Assembly: GCA_039636785.1 (NCBI GenBank) | Contig: CP144169.1 | Span: 2,852,001 to 2,916,000, forward strand | Reading direction: 5' to 3' | From: Micrococcaceae bacterium Sec5.7 | GTDB lineage: Bacteria; Actinomycetota; Actinomycetes; Actinomycetales; Micrococcaceae | Length of the DNA: 64,000 nt | In this document: positions 25,800 to 34,304 of the stretch, in pieces | How the letters are laid out: the number at the start of each line of letters is the position of its first letter | How positions within the stretch are numbered: position 1 is the stretch's first letter | The notes under the pieces: model-generated | Told to the model about the DNA's origin: nothing | The model's database searches: none | The model's input: only the letters and a program-made list of their open reading frames with translations | Made by a program: the position numbers and the translations under genes

Positions 25800-25971
25800 G
25801 GCCAGAACATACAGCCGCATGACGCGCATTGACGTTGTTCCGTAGGCTGCTGGGCGAGGCTCCCCAGAGTTCCCTAGCTAGGTTCCTCTTAGACCCCCAG
25901 AGTTGGCCTACGGTCGGGCATGGAGGCTGTCGGGGCTATTAATTGCCGGGCCCTGCCGTTAGGCTCTGCCC

Positions 25972-26508
25972 ATGAAATCAATTTCAGGGGCTGCTGGCGG
26001 TGCGCTGCTGGCGATTACACTTGCTGGCTGCGGTTCGACTGCATCAGCCACGGATCAAAAGGGAACGTCGAGCTCTACGCCGGCGCCCAAGCCAACGACC
26101 TATTTCGGGCAGACCGCGTCCGCCATTGCCGCATTGGTGCCCGGTTGTAACGCCATTCAGGCGGGCGACGTGGGGAAGGGAGGCCCGGGCATGGCCTCCA
26201 CAGCGTCCTGCGTGGTCGGGGGCCGCACGCTGGACTTCTACAGCTGGAGCGACGCTGCGGCCGCCCGCGGTGTGTCCGACGTCGTGCGGGCAAACAAGGC
26301 CGAGGTCTACTATGCCGAGGGGACGGGCTGGACGGCCCACGTGCGCCGCGACATGACCTTCCAGTGGCAGCTGACAAATGACGCTGGGAGCCTGATCCGG
26401 TACGCCTCCGAGAATCACGCGACGCCGGCTGCGGACCTAACCGGCGAGAAAGCGACGTCCCAGCAGATCGCGGACGCCCTCCGCGGCTTCGTCCAGCACC
26501 TCCCCTAG
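25972..26508 (+). CDS. Phage-encoded lipoprotein 1 (178 aa)
   Basis: Signal peptide MKSISGAAGGALLAITLAGC with a lipobox (LAGC), then a Ser/Thr/Pro-rich linker and a ~130-residue domain with two cysteines (PGCNAIQ and ASCVVGG). The domain is unknown to me. It lies outside the late operon on the opposite strand, as moron genes expressed from the prophage do. A role in surface exclusion of other phages is possible but not shown by sequence. It converges on lipoprotein 2. Confidence 0.7.
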   Translation: MKSISGAAGGALLAITLAGCGSTASATDQKGTSSSTPAPKPTTYFGQTASAIAALVPGCNAIQAGDVGKGGPGMASTASCVVGGRTLDFYSWSDAAAARGVSDVVRANKAEVYYAEGTGWTAHVRRDMTFQWQLTNDAGSLIRYASENHATPAADLTGEKATSQQIADALRGFVQHLP

Positions 26509-26545
26509 TCCAACTGCTAAAGTCCCAAGACTCGCACGAAAAAAC

Positions 26546-26567
26546 GCCCCCGAACCCGTGCGGGGGC
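26546..26567. terminator. Terminator hairpin between the lipoprotein genes
   Basis: Stem GCCCCCG/CGGGGGC (26546-26552, 26561-26567) with an 8-nt loop. A-run on the left and CCTTTTC on the right allow termination in both directions. The following ~200 nt to 26787 contain a 9-G run (about 26608) and the palindrome at 26735, but no gene I can support. Confidence 0.65.
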
Positions 26568-26734
26568 TGACCTTTTCAAGATTGCCCGTAAAAAGGTCGT
26601 GGCCCCCGGGGGGGGGTGTCAATCTGCGTACCCCCTTGTCTTCGACTTCCCCTGGTCGCATGGCCTCCCCGGGCTCAGACCTTTTCGTTGCATCCACCGG
26701 AAAGACCGCCGGCCGCCGTCCTGCGCTGGCCGGC

Positions 26735-26758
26735 AACTTTGCGGGATCCCGCAAAGTT
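26735..26758. other. 24-bp perfect palindrome without loop
   Basis: AACTTTGCGGGA followed directly by its reverse complement. With no unpaired loop it is better suited to binding a dimeric protein than to termination. It lies 29 nt beyond the lipoprotein 2 stop. Confidence 0.8.
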
Positions 26759-26787
26759 TCCGAAGGCGGACACCCGAACTAAAACCC

Positions 26788-27324
26788 CTAGTTGCCCATG
26801 TAGGGGCGCCAGGCGTCCAGCACAGAGATCACGCCGCGGATAGCCCCATTGGCGGCCGTCTCTGCGTCATCGCATTTCGACGACGTCGCAGCACCCGACC
26901 CCATGCACGCAGTGTCCGCACCGGTCTTTGACAGCGGGCCCAGGGCAGCAATAGTCCGGTCCACTAGGTCCTTTACCTCGGGGGCCGGCTTGGGAAGCTT
27001 CAAGATGTCCCGCGTGGCGTTTTTCGCCTGCATTGTCACGGTCGCGGCAGTAATGGTGCAGGTCATGGCGTGGATCTTCGCGGCCGTGTCCGTCGCCACA
27101 ATCTCGTCGTATGCGCAGCTGGCGATGTCCTTCGAATAGGCCCGCCAGCTGGATTCGTTCTCGGCGAGGATGCTGGCAAACTGCTTGGCGCTGGCAGTCT
27201 GTTCCACGGTCGGCGTGGGAGTCGGCGTAGCGGTAGGAACCGATGTGCTTTCCGCTACCGCTCCCCCACCGCAACCGGTCAACACTAAGGCGGCGAGCGC
27301 AAAGACGGGCAAGACCTTTTTCAT
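26788..27324 (-). CDS. Phage-encoded lipoprotein 2 (178 aa)
   Basis: Signal peptide MKKVLPVFALAALVLTGC with lipobox LTGC, a PTATPTPTPT linker that should span the cell wall, and a ~130-residue alpha-helical domain with cysteines at SCAYDE, MTCT, TACMG and SKCDD. Family unknown. It has the same length and layout as lipoprotein 1 but little sequence similarity. Its placement after the tape measure end, with its own promoter region, suggests expression in the lysogen. Exclusion lipoproteins of temperate phages have this build; that role is inferred only. Confidence 0.7.
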   Translation of the reverse strand: MKKVLPVFALAALVLTGCGGGAVAESTSVPTATPTPTPTVEQTASAKQFASILAENESSWRAYSKDIASCAYDEIVATDTAAKIHAMTCTITAATVTMQAKNATRDILKLPKPAPEVKDLVDRTIAALGPLSKTGADTACMGSGAATSSKCDDAETAANGAIRGVISVLDAWRPYMGN

Positions 27325-27545
27325 TTATTCCCCCAAATTGATCAAGTGATAAATGCAGAATACGTGTTATCGCCGACAATATTGACGATGCGTCACCCAA
27401 TCGGCGACTCGGTCGATCCCACGCGCCGTTTGAGCTGACTTAGTATCAGCCATCACAGCTAAGAACCCTGGTATCACCGAGGACTTTTGGGCTGTGATCA
27501 CACACGTCACGGGGATTGGCCCGCTTGTGCCAACCAGATGAGGAA
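27325..27545. other. Intergenic region, no supported gene
   Basis: This stretch, which with the terminator beyond it makes a 303-bp gene-free gap, contains the promoter region of lipoprotein 2 near 27325-27370 (AT-rich). A weak minus-strand reading frame here (ending at 27367) has no recognisable start signal or family. I see nothing else. Confidence 0.5.
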
Positions 27546-27575
27546 AAGGCCCCGGGCGGTTGTCACCGGGGCCTT
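27546..27575 (-). terminator. Terminator of the satellite late operon
   Basis: Stem AAGGCCCCGG (27546-27555) with CCGGGGCCTT (27566-27575), loop 10 nt, followed on the minus strand by TTTTCC. It lies 52 nt past the tape-measure stop. Confidence 0.75.
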
Positions 27576-27627
27576 GCCTTCTAGAGTGGCCCTCCGCTGC
27601 TTGGGGGGATGCGGGCACGGTTTCCTA

Positions 27628-30342
27628 CTAGACGGGGAGGCGCAGTTTCTTGCGCCCCACGATGTTCGCCGTGGCGATGGTTTCCGCCCCGACCTTGACG
27701 GCCACGGGCCGGTGTGCGAGCTGGACGACGGCCATCAGCAGTTTCCGGTCGCCCTCGCTGAAGCCGACCGTCACCGGCCCGGTGGCCTGCTGTTGCACCG
27801 GCCATTGCCCGGTGCGGTTGGCTTCCAGCACGTTCCCGGCACCCAGTGACTGGACCGAGGCGCGGTTGACGACGATCTCGCCCGGGGTGAGCATCGCCGG
27901 GACCGTGTCCGTGCCCCGCGGCTGCCATGGCTGGCCGCCGGACGCAAGGTAGGCAACTTCACCGCCCGTCGCGAAGCCCTGAATGATGCCCCGCCCGGCC
28001 GTCCCCGAGGAGGGGGCCGTGCCGTCACCGATGGAAGAGTTGCGGGTGATCACATCAATGACCTTGCCCCGCAACGCATCGACGTGCGCCTGGAACGCGG
28101 CGAGGTCCGCCTCGGCCCGGGCCTTGTCCACTTCGAGCTTCGTGGGTTTGACCTTGAGTTTGTCCACGTTGTACAGCTTGTTGATGTACGCCTGCACCCC
28201 ACCGGTGAGTAGGCCCTGGGCGCGCATGGAGTTCTCCAGCGCGGTCTTGGACGCCCCGTAGGCTTTGGTGCCGGCCTTCGTGCTGCCGGTGGACTTCGCG
28301 ACGGCCTCCGCCGCGGCCTGGTCGGCTGCGGCCTTGTTCTGCAGGGCCTGCTGGTTCGACACCGCGGCCGCCGTGCCGCCCCGGATCGCGGTGCCGTTCT
28401 GGACGAACGACGCCGTGACAGAGTTCGTGGCCGCCGCCGAGCGGGTCTGGGCCTGCTCCAGAGACAGCGACGTGCCGTTGAGTGAATCCATGGACTGCTT
28501 GAGCAGCCCGGCGGCGTTGTTCTGCAACTGCATGTTCAGGGTCGTCTGCGCCAGCTGCGCAGCCGTTTTTTCCTGTGCCGCGGTGGCTGCCTGATACATG
28601 CCCACGGAGGTCCCGTACTGCGCCGCGGAAGCCTGCAACGCCGCGGCCTGCCCGGTGGCCGCACCGGCCGTGGTGTCCATGGCCGCCGCCAAGTCGGCGT
28701 TCTTCTGCTTCGCCCCGTCAATGGCACCGGACTGGCCCCTGACCTGGCCGGTGACCAGCTCGATGGACTTGCCCATCTGGTCCTGCGCCCCGGTGGCTTG
28801 GTACATCCCGGTCGTGACGTCAACGACACCCTGGGACCAGTCGTTCTGGAACTCACGGCCACGCTTGATGGCGCCGTTGACGATATCCTGGGCCCCGGCG
28901 ACACCAAGTGTCGCGTCCGTCAGGGTCTTCTGTGAGATCCCGAGATCACGGGCCGCATCGAACGCCCCGGCATCCGAGAGGGCTTTCGCGGCCTGCGCCC
29001 GGATGTGCTCGCCGAGGGCGTCGTTGTCGTCCTTGAGCGCCTGGGTGTAGTCCTGGATGGCGGCGGTGCCGGTGTCCGTGCCGAGCGCTGAGGTTGCTGC
29101 GGCCATGCCCAGTCCGGCGATGACGGCGGTGAGGATGCCCACGACGGGGACGGCGAGGTTCGCCATGACACCGGTCAGGCCGATCTGCGCGGCGACCACC
29201 CCGATGCGTGCGGCGATCGCTTCGCTGAACGCAAGTTTCAGGGTCGTGCCCAGCAGCGCCGCCGTGGTCACCAGACCCGCGAGGACCGGCAGCGGGAGGG
29301 AGTTCAGGCCGTCCGTGAGCATGTTCAGGAACCCGAGCACGACGGGCCCGAGGGGGGCGAACGCGGCAAGGATGTGCCCTGCGGTGGTGACAAGGTTCTC
29401 GATCAGGACCATCACGCCAGGCAGGTTGTCCACCGCGTAGCCGACGAACTGGGAGAACCCGTTCGTGTTGCTGAAGGAGGACAGCCAGGTCACGAACTTG
29501 GAGAGCTCCACGGTTCCGGCCTGGATGAGCGGGGTCATGGCCTGCATGCCGTCGAGGACGCCGTGCAGGGCGGTCCCGCCCATGGCCCCGAGTGCCGCGG
29601 AGGAGTCCCCGACGAGCCGGTTCAGGAACGGCATCCGGGCGTTGATGTCACCCACCACGGTGTTGAACGCCCCCAGCATCGCCACCGCGGAGGTCTGGGA
29701 GAGCTGGTTCAGGTCCGTTTTCAGCGACCCGAGCCCGGCCGCGTACTCGTTCCCGACGACGGTGCCGTGCGCCATCTCGTCCTTGATGCCCTTGATCGCG
29801 AGGACACCGGAGACGGCCATCACACCGAACGCCGCACCCAGACCGAGGGCCGCGGCCCCGATCGGCGCCGCGGCGGCCAGGATCGCCGGGGACAGGGCGA
29901 TCAGGACCTGCAATCCCCGGATGCGCTGATTGTTCGCACCGTTGGCCCGGTGGGTTGCCTCGGTGTCTTTGTCCTGCGCCGCGGTGGCCGCGTGCCGGTG
30001 CCCGGCGAGCTTTGCCTCGGCGTCCGACTCGGCGTTCGTCGCCCGGGTCATTCCCAGCCGTGCCGTAGCGGCCTGGACAGAGTCGTCGCCGTACTTCTTG
30101 GTGATGGCGTCGAGCTTCGTCTGCGCGATCGCGGACCGCTGGTACGCGACGTCAAGGTTGCGTTCGGCGAGTGCCACCGCATTGAGCTTCGCCAGGGCGG
30201 GCCCGACGTTCGCGTCGACCTTGACGGTCGGTTCGAGTGCCCCGACCTCCCGGGCTTCGGCCTTGGCCTCGGCCATGCCGCGCTTGAAGTCGGAGTCGTC
30301 TACGGTGAGTTTCGCGTCAATACTGCCGGTCGTCGTCGTCAC
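27628..30342 (-). CDS. Phage tail tape measure protein
   Basis: A 904-residue protein of the tape-measure family, which sets tail length in siphoviruses. The N-terminus has alanine-rich coiled-coil helices, then hydrophobic segments (VLIALSPAILAAAAPIGAAAL). Long Ala/Gln-rich coiled regions follow. The C-terminus has the typical IIQGFATGGEV and GGQPWQPRGTDTVPAMLTPGEIVVNRAS. If its length scales as in other phages, it would specify a tail of roughly 130-140 nm. It is complete at both ends (GTG at 30342 after GGAG). The tail tube and chaperone genes that normally precede it are absent. Confidence 0.9.
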   Translation of the reverse strand: MTTTTGSIDAKLTVDDSDFKRGMAEAKAEAREVGALEPTVKVDANVGPALAKLNAVALAERNLDVAYQRSAIAQTKLDAITKKYGDDSVQAATARLGMTRATNAESDAEAKLAGHRHAATAAQDKDTEATHRANGANNQRIRGLQVLIALSPAILAAAAPIGAAALGLGAAFGVMAVSGVLAIKGIKDEMAHGTVVGNEYAAGLGSLKTDLNQLSQTSAVAMLGAFNTVVGDINARMPFLNRLVGDSSAALGAMGGTALHGVLDGMQAMTPLIQAGTVELSKFVTWLSSFSNTNGFSQFVGYAVDNLPGVMVLIENLVTTAGHILAAFAPLGPVVLGFLNMLTDGLNSLPLPVLAGLVTTAALLGTTLKLAFSEAIAARIGVVAAQIGLTGVMANLAVPVVGILTAVIAGLGMAAATSALGTDTGTAAIQDYTQALKDDNDALGEHIRAQAAKALSDAGAFDAARDLGISQKTLTDATLGVAGAQDIVNGAIKRGREFQNDWSQGVVDVTTGMYQATGAQDQMGKSIELVTGQVRGQSGAIDGAKQKNADLAAAMDTTAGAATGQAAALQASAAQYGTSVGMYQAATAAQEKTAAQLAQTTLNMQLQNNAAGLLKQSMDSLNGTSLSLEQAQTRSAAATNSVTASFVQNGTAIRGGTAAAVSNQQALQNKAAADQAAAEAVAKSTGSTKAGTKAYGASKTALENSMRAQGLLTGGVQAYINKLYNVDKLKVKPTKLEVDKARAEADLAAFQAHVDALRGKVIDVITRNSSIGDGTAPSSGTAGRGIIQGFATGGEVAYLASGGQPWQPRGTDTVPAMLTPGEIVVNRASVQSLGAGNVLEANRTGQWPVQQQATGPVTVGFSEGDRKLLMAVVQLAHRPVAVKVGAETIATANIVGRKKLRLPV

Positions 30343-30407
30343 GGTTGTTTCTCCTGAGTGGTTGGGTGTCTGCCGCCGGGTCCGGATTCCCGGCGGCAGA
30401 CGGCGTG

Positions 30408-30746
30408 TTATTCGATGACTTTGCGGAGCTCGGCGGCCACGATATCCAGCACCGCCTGTTCTTCCTGGATGATCGTTGACGTCAGATAAAGCGCCTGCCC
30501 TGTTTCGTGGCGGTAGTCCAGCTCATACTCCTGCCGGCGGGCGTACGGGCCTGGGAACGTCACTTTCGCACCGTCCTGGGTCAGTTCGGTGCTGGCACTG
30601 GCACGGAGGTCCCCGGTTTCCAATGGGGCCCTCGAAACGGCGACTTCCCTCACATGTTCCATTGCCTTGAACGCGGCGGCCGGAATCCCCGCCTCCACAG
30701 CGTCCGTGATGCTGTCCAGCATGGCCTCAAAGCCTTCACTGCCCAT
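30408..30746 (-). CDS. HK97 gp10-like head-tail/tail-completion protein
   Basis: A 112-residue protein matching the HK97-gp10 pattern: ITDAVEAGIPAAAFKAMEHVREVAVSRAPLETGDLRAS, then a TFPGPYARRQEYELDYRH strand region. The family acts at the head-tail junction or tail terminus. It overlaps the preceding small gene by 11 nt and is followed 65 nt later by the tape measure. In complete siphoviruses several tail genes stand between these two. Confidence 0.85.
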   Translation of the reverse strand: MGSEGFEAMLDSITDAVEAGIPAAAFKAMEHVREVAVSRAPLETGDLRASASTELTQDGAKVTFPGPYARRQEYELDYRHETGQALYLTSTIIQEEQAVLDIVAAELRKVIE

Positions 30747-30897
30747 CAGGGGTCCCCCCGCTCGGTTCCGGGCGGCCTAGCAGGGTGTTCAGCCGCCCGC
30801 GTTCCTGGGCTTCAAGGATCTGTTCCGGCGTCATGGTCTTGATCTGCTCAGCGGTGACCTGTGAACGCTGGTAGACGGTCTGTCGTTCGGTGCTCAT
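30736..30897 (-). CDS. Small phage protein, paralogue b (53 aa)
   Basis: Contains SQVTAEQIKTMTPEQILEAQ then RGRLNTLLGRPEP, closely similar to the product of the next gene upstream, so the pair arose by duplication. GGGAG precedes the ATG at 30897. Function unknown; small proteins of this kind sit among actinophage head genes. Confidence 0.7.
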   Translation of the reverse strand: MSTERQTVYQRSQVTAEQIKTMTPEQILEAQERGRLNTLLGRPEPSGGTPDGQ

Positions 30898-30907
30898 GCT
30901 CCCTACC

Positions 30908-31120
30908 TCAGGCACGGGCACCGGGTTCGTGGGCGCCGTCTATCCTGGCGGCCTCCGCGTCGGTGATGTGCTCGTCTCGGCGCGCCTTCGCCTGAACTTT
31001 CTTCCATGCGTCAGGGTCCGGTGCGCCTAACAAGGCACGGAGGCGGCCCTCATCGTAGGCCTTGACGATTTCTTCAGGCGTCATGGATTTCAACTGATCC
31101 GCGCCTACCTGCCCGCTCAT
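30908..31120 (-). CDS. Small phage protein, paralogue a (70 aa)
   Basis: Contains SGQVGADQLKSMTPEEIVKA then EGRLRALLGAPDP, matching the 53-residue neighbour over ~32 residues. It adds a charged C-terminal helix (WKKVQAKARRDEHITDAEAARI). Its ATG overlaps the stop of the 260-residue gene by 4 nt. Function unknown; possibly a capsid- or scaffold-associated peptide. Confidence 0.7.
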   Translation of the reverse strand: MSGQVGADQLKSMTPEEIVKAYDEGRLRALLGAPDPDAWKKVQAKARRDEHITDAEAARIDGAHEPGARA

Positions 31121-31899
31121 GCCCCGTAGGCCTTGGCCTTGGACACAATGGTGAGACCCATGCGTTGGATCTCCTCAGCCGTAAACGGGTCGTCTTTGGC
31201 AATCACTCCACCGTTAGGGGCAAGGTAGAAGTGATTACCTGCTGGGCCGGCAACCTCCGCATCAATGCTTGCAAGGTCGGCGAAGATGTCCGCACCGGCG
31301 TCGACGTTGTCCAGGTGCTTGAACTTGCCCTCGCGGGTCAACAGGTCCAGCGTCCGGTTGAGGAACACGTCACGGTTGATCTGCTCCACGCGGCGCCTGC
31401 CTGCCATGACGCCGGCAATACCGTAGGCGCCGCCGTCCGCCGTGAGTCCCACGCGGCCATGCAGGGCCGGGGGCGCCGTGGGGTGTATGTGTTCGGGGAT
31501 CCCAAGCTCCACCGCACGCGCCCGGTATTCGAGGACGCGGGTATTCCTGGCCTCCACCGCATCCCCGAACGCCCGTACGGCATCGGTCACGGTCTTGAGC
31601 TTCTTGGCGAGCTCCGCACCGTCACCCTTGGCATGGTCTGTGATCTCCGCATGGAGCGCCTCAGCCGCGGCCAGGCGTGCGGCCTCCTGTGCCTTGGCTG
31701 CCTTGTTGGCCGTGAACTGTGCCCTCAACCTGGCGAACCGGGACAACGACTCCTGAGCGGTGATGTGCTCGGCCGTGACCGACTCATCCCCCGCGATCAC
31801 CTTGGCCTCAAGTTCGGAGACCAGGGCCTCAGCCTCCCGAGCCTCAGCCTCAGCCGCCGTTACGTCAACGTCGGTCACTGCTACTTCATTTGCCATCAT
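31117..31899 (-). CDS. Coiled-coil phage protein of unknown function (260 aa)
   Basis: No family recognised. Residues ~8-120 are Ala/Glu/Lys-rich and strongly helical (EAEAREAEALVSELEAKVIAG), likely a coiled coil. The second half is compact: RVGLTADGGAYGIAGVMAGRRRVEQINRDVFLNRTLDLL, then DNVDAGADIFADLASIDAEV and FYLAPNGGVIAKDDPFTAEEI. Position between terminase and head-tail genes is where a scaffold or capsid gene would be, so a scaffold- or capsid-modifying role is possible. AAAGG precedes the double ATG start. It overlaps both neighbours by 4 nt. Confidence 0.65.
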   Translation of the reverse strand: MMANEVAVTDVDVTAAEAEAREAEALVSELEAKVIAGDESVTAEHITAQESLSRFARLRAQFTANKAAKAQEAARLAAAEALHAEITDHAKGDGAELAKKLKTVTDAVRAFGDAVEARNTRVLEYRARAVELGIPEHIHPTAPPALHGRVGLTADGGAYGIAGVMAGRRRVEQINRDVFLNRTLDLLTREGKFKHLDNVDAGADIFADLASIDAEVAGPAGNHFYLAPNGGVIAKDDPFTAEEIQRMGLTIVSKAKAYGA

Positions 31900-32330
31900 G
31901 CGGCCTTTCCAAATCTGTAGGTATCCAGGTCTTCCTCACTGATCAGCCATTGCCTGCCAACCTTGCGGGCCGGAAGCTTTCCCGCCACGCAGGCCCTGCG
32001 CACAGAACGTTCCGTACACTGCAACAGTCCAGCCGCCTCAGCAGAGGATTTCCAATATTTGCTATGTACCTCTATAATGCCCATCTCGCCAATACTGGGT
32101 CCGTTGACGGACACCGGGGCCTCGTCGGCTTTCACCGCCGCCATATTCAGTGCATGAAGCACCTCCAACACCGCGGGCGACGGCCTGCCGCCGGCGTTCC
32201 TCTGCGAAGCGGTCGTCACACCCAACACCAGCAACCTCAACAGGCCATCGGCGATCTCCCCTGGCACCACAACAGAGCCATCAGGACGCACCAGGCGGCC
32301 GTACATGGCTGGAATATTGGGCCTTACCAC
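31896..32330 (-). CDS. HTH_17 DNA-binding protein in the late operon (144 aa)
   Basis: The C-terminal 55 residues form an excisionase-type helix-turn-helix (KSSAEAAGLLQCTERSVRRACVAGKLPARK, then VGRQWLISEEDLDTY). The N-terminal ~85 residues are unknown. The GTG at 32330 has GGGGGAG 5 nt upstream and overlaps terL by 7 nt. A DNA-binding protein directly after the terminase could assist packaging-site recognition or regulate the late operon. Confidence 0.75.
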   Translation of the reverse strand: MVRPNIPAMYGRLVRPDGSVVVPGEIADGLLRLLVLGVTTASQRNAGGRPSPAVLEVLHALNMAAVKADEAPVSVNGPSIGEMGIIEVHSKYWKSSAEAAGLLQCTERSVRRACVAGKLPARKVGRQWLISEEDLDTYRFGKAA

Positions 32331-33826
32331 GTGCTCCCCCGCTCCGAGCCCGTAGGAGCAGTGAAAGCCAGTCGGTGGAACTTCACCGGACGAGCCTTGA
32401 CCGGCACCTGCAGCCCGGATTTCGTGGTCGTCATTTCCACGTCAGCAGGGACACCGTCAGCAACCCCGTACGGTGCATACGACCGCAAGGCCCCGCGCAT
32501 ATCAGCGCTCGAAACCGCCTGCATCAACGCCATCACCGCGTCATCATGGCCAGCCCGCTCCGGAACGGAAATACGCAGGCTACCCGTCTGCAGCTGCTCA
32601 AACTCCAGGCTCCGCAACTGCTTCAACAGCTCAGGCTCCCGCGGGAGCACCAATGCATTGCGCTGCAGCAAGACCTTGATCTTCGAAAAGCCCGACATCT
32701 TCCGCCGGTTGTCCGTCCACACCTTGAACACGTTGCAATCGCGCCCGGCCGCCGCGGCGCGTTCCCGCAGGTTCTGCGTCACCGGCTCACCGGGCCCATT
32801 CACCTCAGACGCGACCGCCGGCAAGTAGTACCGGCCCGCAGTCTCCACGACCCGGTCAATGAATCGGCTGTACGGCCACCCATGCCGGACCTCAAGCCAC
32901 GGAATGAACAACGCCAGACCATCCCCCAGCATGCCCGTGTTCGTCCCGTAATCCTCCAGGACCGACACCAAGGCCATAGCCGAAGCATCCTGCGCGAAAC
33001 CCCAGTCAAGACCTGCAACGGCCGCATAAGGCCGGTCCAGCCACGACTCCAGATCCTCAGGCGGGCACATCTCGTAATCCGCGACAGCATTCATGATTTC
33101 CGCCTCAGAGAAATACGCCCCGGCCTCATCAGTCCACTCAGCCAGGAACTCCCGCCGGAAATACTCCGCCGACTCACGCAGCCGGATCTGCTCCAACAGA
33201 ACCGAGTCCACCAACGGGGACACTGTGGAAGGCCAATGCCACGACTCCACCTGCTCATCAGGAGCATCCATCCCCCGCTGCCACATGGCCCGGAAGAAAT
33301 GATCCACCCCGCCCCACGGCGTGGAAACCAGAATCACACGCGACCCCGGCCGGGCAATGATCGCCGGCTCAGCAGCACGCCAGATCTCCGTGTCAATGAA
33401 CCCGGCCTCATCCAGGATCAACACATCCACCGGCCAGCCACGGATCTGCCGCGAAGACGCCGGCACGCTGATCACGCGGGACCCGTTCGACAGAGTCAGC
33501 AAGGACTTCGAATCATCCAGAACCGAACCGCCCAACAACGGCGAACCGTGAGCGAGGACCTGGCACTCCTCCAACAAACGCCGGGAAGCAACCTCGCCCG
33601 CTGACACCAGCAACACCGTGATGTTGCGGCGGGTCGCCGCCTCGAACAAAGCCACCGTCGAAAGAGTCGTGGACTTGCCCACCTGACGACCAGCACAAAT
33701 CACACGGTAGCGGGCCTTAGACCTTGCCACCTCCAACTGGTGCGGCCACAGCGGGCGCCCCAACACCTGAACCGCGAATGCCCCCGGATCCGTAGCCGGA
33801 CTGAACTCACTCAGCGTCTTCAACAA
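32324..33826 (-). CDS. terL: Terminase large subunit
   Basis: A 500-residue packaging motor. Walker A AGRQVGKST (A45-T53), Walker B VDVLILDEAG (D138, E139) and the coupling motif LVSTPWGG mark the ATPase. The RNase H-like nuclease has GLDWGFAQDASAMALV (D273) and a late GHDDAVMALMQ. All parts are present, so it looks functional. The start is TTG at 33826 with AAGGGGGAAG directly before it, overlapping terS by 20 nt. No portal gene follows, so it must dock on a helper-encoded portal if it packages. Confidence 0.93.
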   Translation of the reverse strand: MLKTLSEFSPATDPGAFAVQVLGRPLWPHQLEVARSKARYRVICAGRQVGKSTTLSTVALFEAATRRNITVLLVSAGEVASRRLLEECQVLAHGSPLLGGSVLDDSKSLLTLSNGSRVISVPASSRQIRGWPVDVLILDEAGFIDTEIWRAAEPAIIARPGSRVILVSTPWGGVDHFFRAMWQRGMDAPDEQVESWHWPSTVSPLVDSVLLEQIRLRESAEYFRREFLAEWTDEAGAYFSEAEIMNAVADYEMCPPEDLESWLDRPYAAVAGLDWGFAQDASAMALVSVLEDYGTNTGMLGDGLALFIPWLEVRHGWPYSRFIDRVVETAGRYYLPAVASEVNGPGEPVTQNLRERAAAAGRDCNVFKVWTDNRRKMSGFSKIKVLLQRNALVLPREPELLKQLRSLEFEQLQTGSLRISVPERAGHDDAVMALMQAVSSADMRGALRSYAPYGVADGVPADVEMTTTKSGLQVPVKARPVKFHRLAFTAPTGSERGSTW

Positions 33827-34304
33827 CTTCCCCCTTCATTGCACGTTCGTAGTCCTCACGCATTCGGGTCAACGCGGATGCAGTATCGGCCTGGCGGGCC
33901 TGTGCCACGTCCTTGCCGAGACGCGCCGCGGACAACGGGTCAAGCCCCAGGCGGGAGCGGTGGTTTTGGGCTGTGGCCTCCCATCGCCTAAGCAGCTCCA
34001 AGGGCGCACTGGTGCCAGGCTTGGGCGAACTAGCTGCAACCTCAATCGGCATCGAGTCGCACCAATTTGAGATCAGACCGCATTTTGCTTCCGCGACAGC
34101 CCATGCCTTCACCGCCGCCGCGTAACGGGGTGCCCTCAGGTAGGCCACTGAATCATCGGCCAGCAAGTCAGCGGCCAACGCCTGAGCGATAGGGTCACGT
34201 TGCCGTGGGGAGCCCGCACCGTGCTTTACTGCGAGCTCATTGCCCTCAGTGAACGGCGGACGTTGCCCGGGGAACTCGGAAACCCAGCCCTCGGGCCCGG
34301 TCAT
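33807..34304 (-). CDS. Terminase small subunit-like protein
   Basis: A 165-residue protein with PPFTEGNELAVKHGAGSPRQ, a conserved opening of actinophage small terminases. A helical region (YAAAVKAWAVAEAKCGLISNW) and a C-terminal charged helix (TASALTRMREDYERAMKGEV) follow. It should choose the packaging site for TerL. The ATG at 34304 overlaps the upstream stop by 4 nt. Confidence 0.8.
   Translation of the reverse strand: MTGPEGWVSEFPGQRPPFTEGNELAVKHGAGSPRQRDPIAQALAADLLADDSVAYLRAPRYAAAVKAWAVAEAKCGLISNWCDSMPIEVAASSPKPGTSAPLELLRRWEATAQNHRSRLGLDPLSAARLGKDVAQARQADTASALTRMREDYERAMKGEVVEDAE

Noticed and set aside
26600..26620. G-run as a possible G-quadruplex
   Set aside because: Only one continuous G-run is present, not four separated tracts, so a folded intramolecular quadruplex is not supported.
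27367..27618. Possible small gene before the late-operon terminator
   Set aside because: The frame spans the terminator hairpin, lacks a ribosome site and has no recognisable product.
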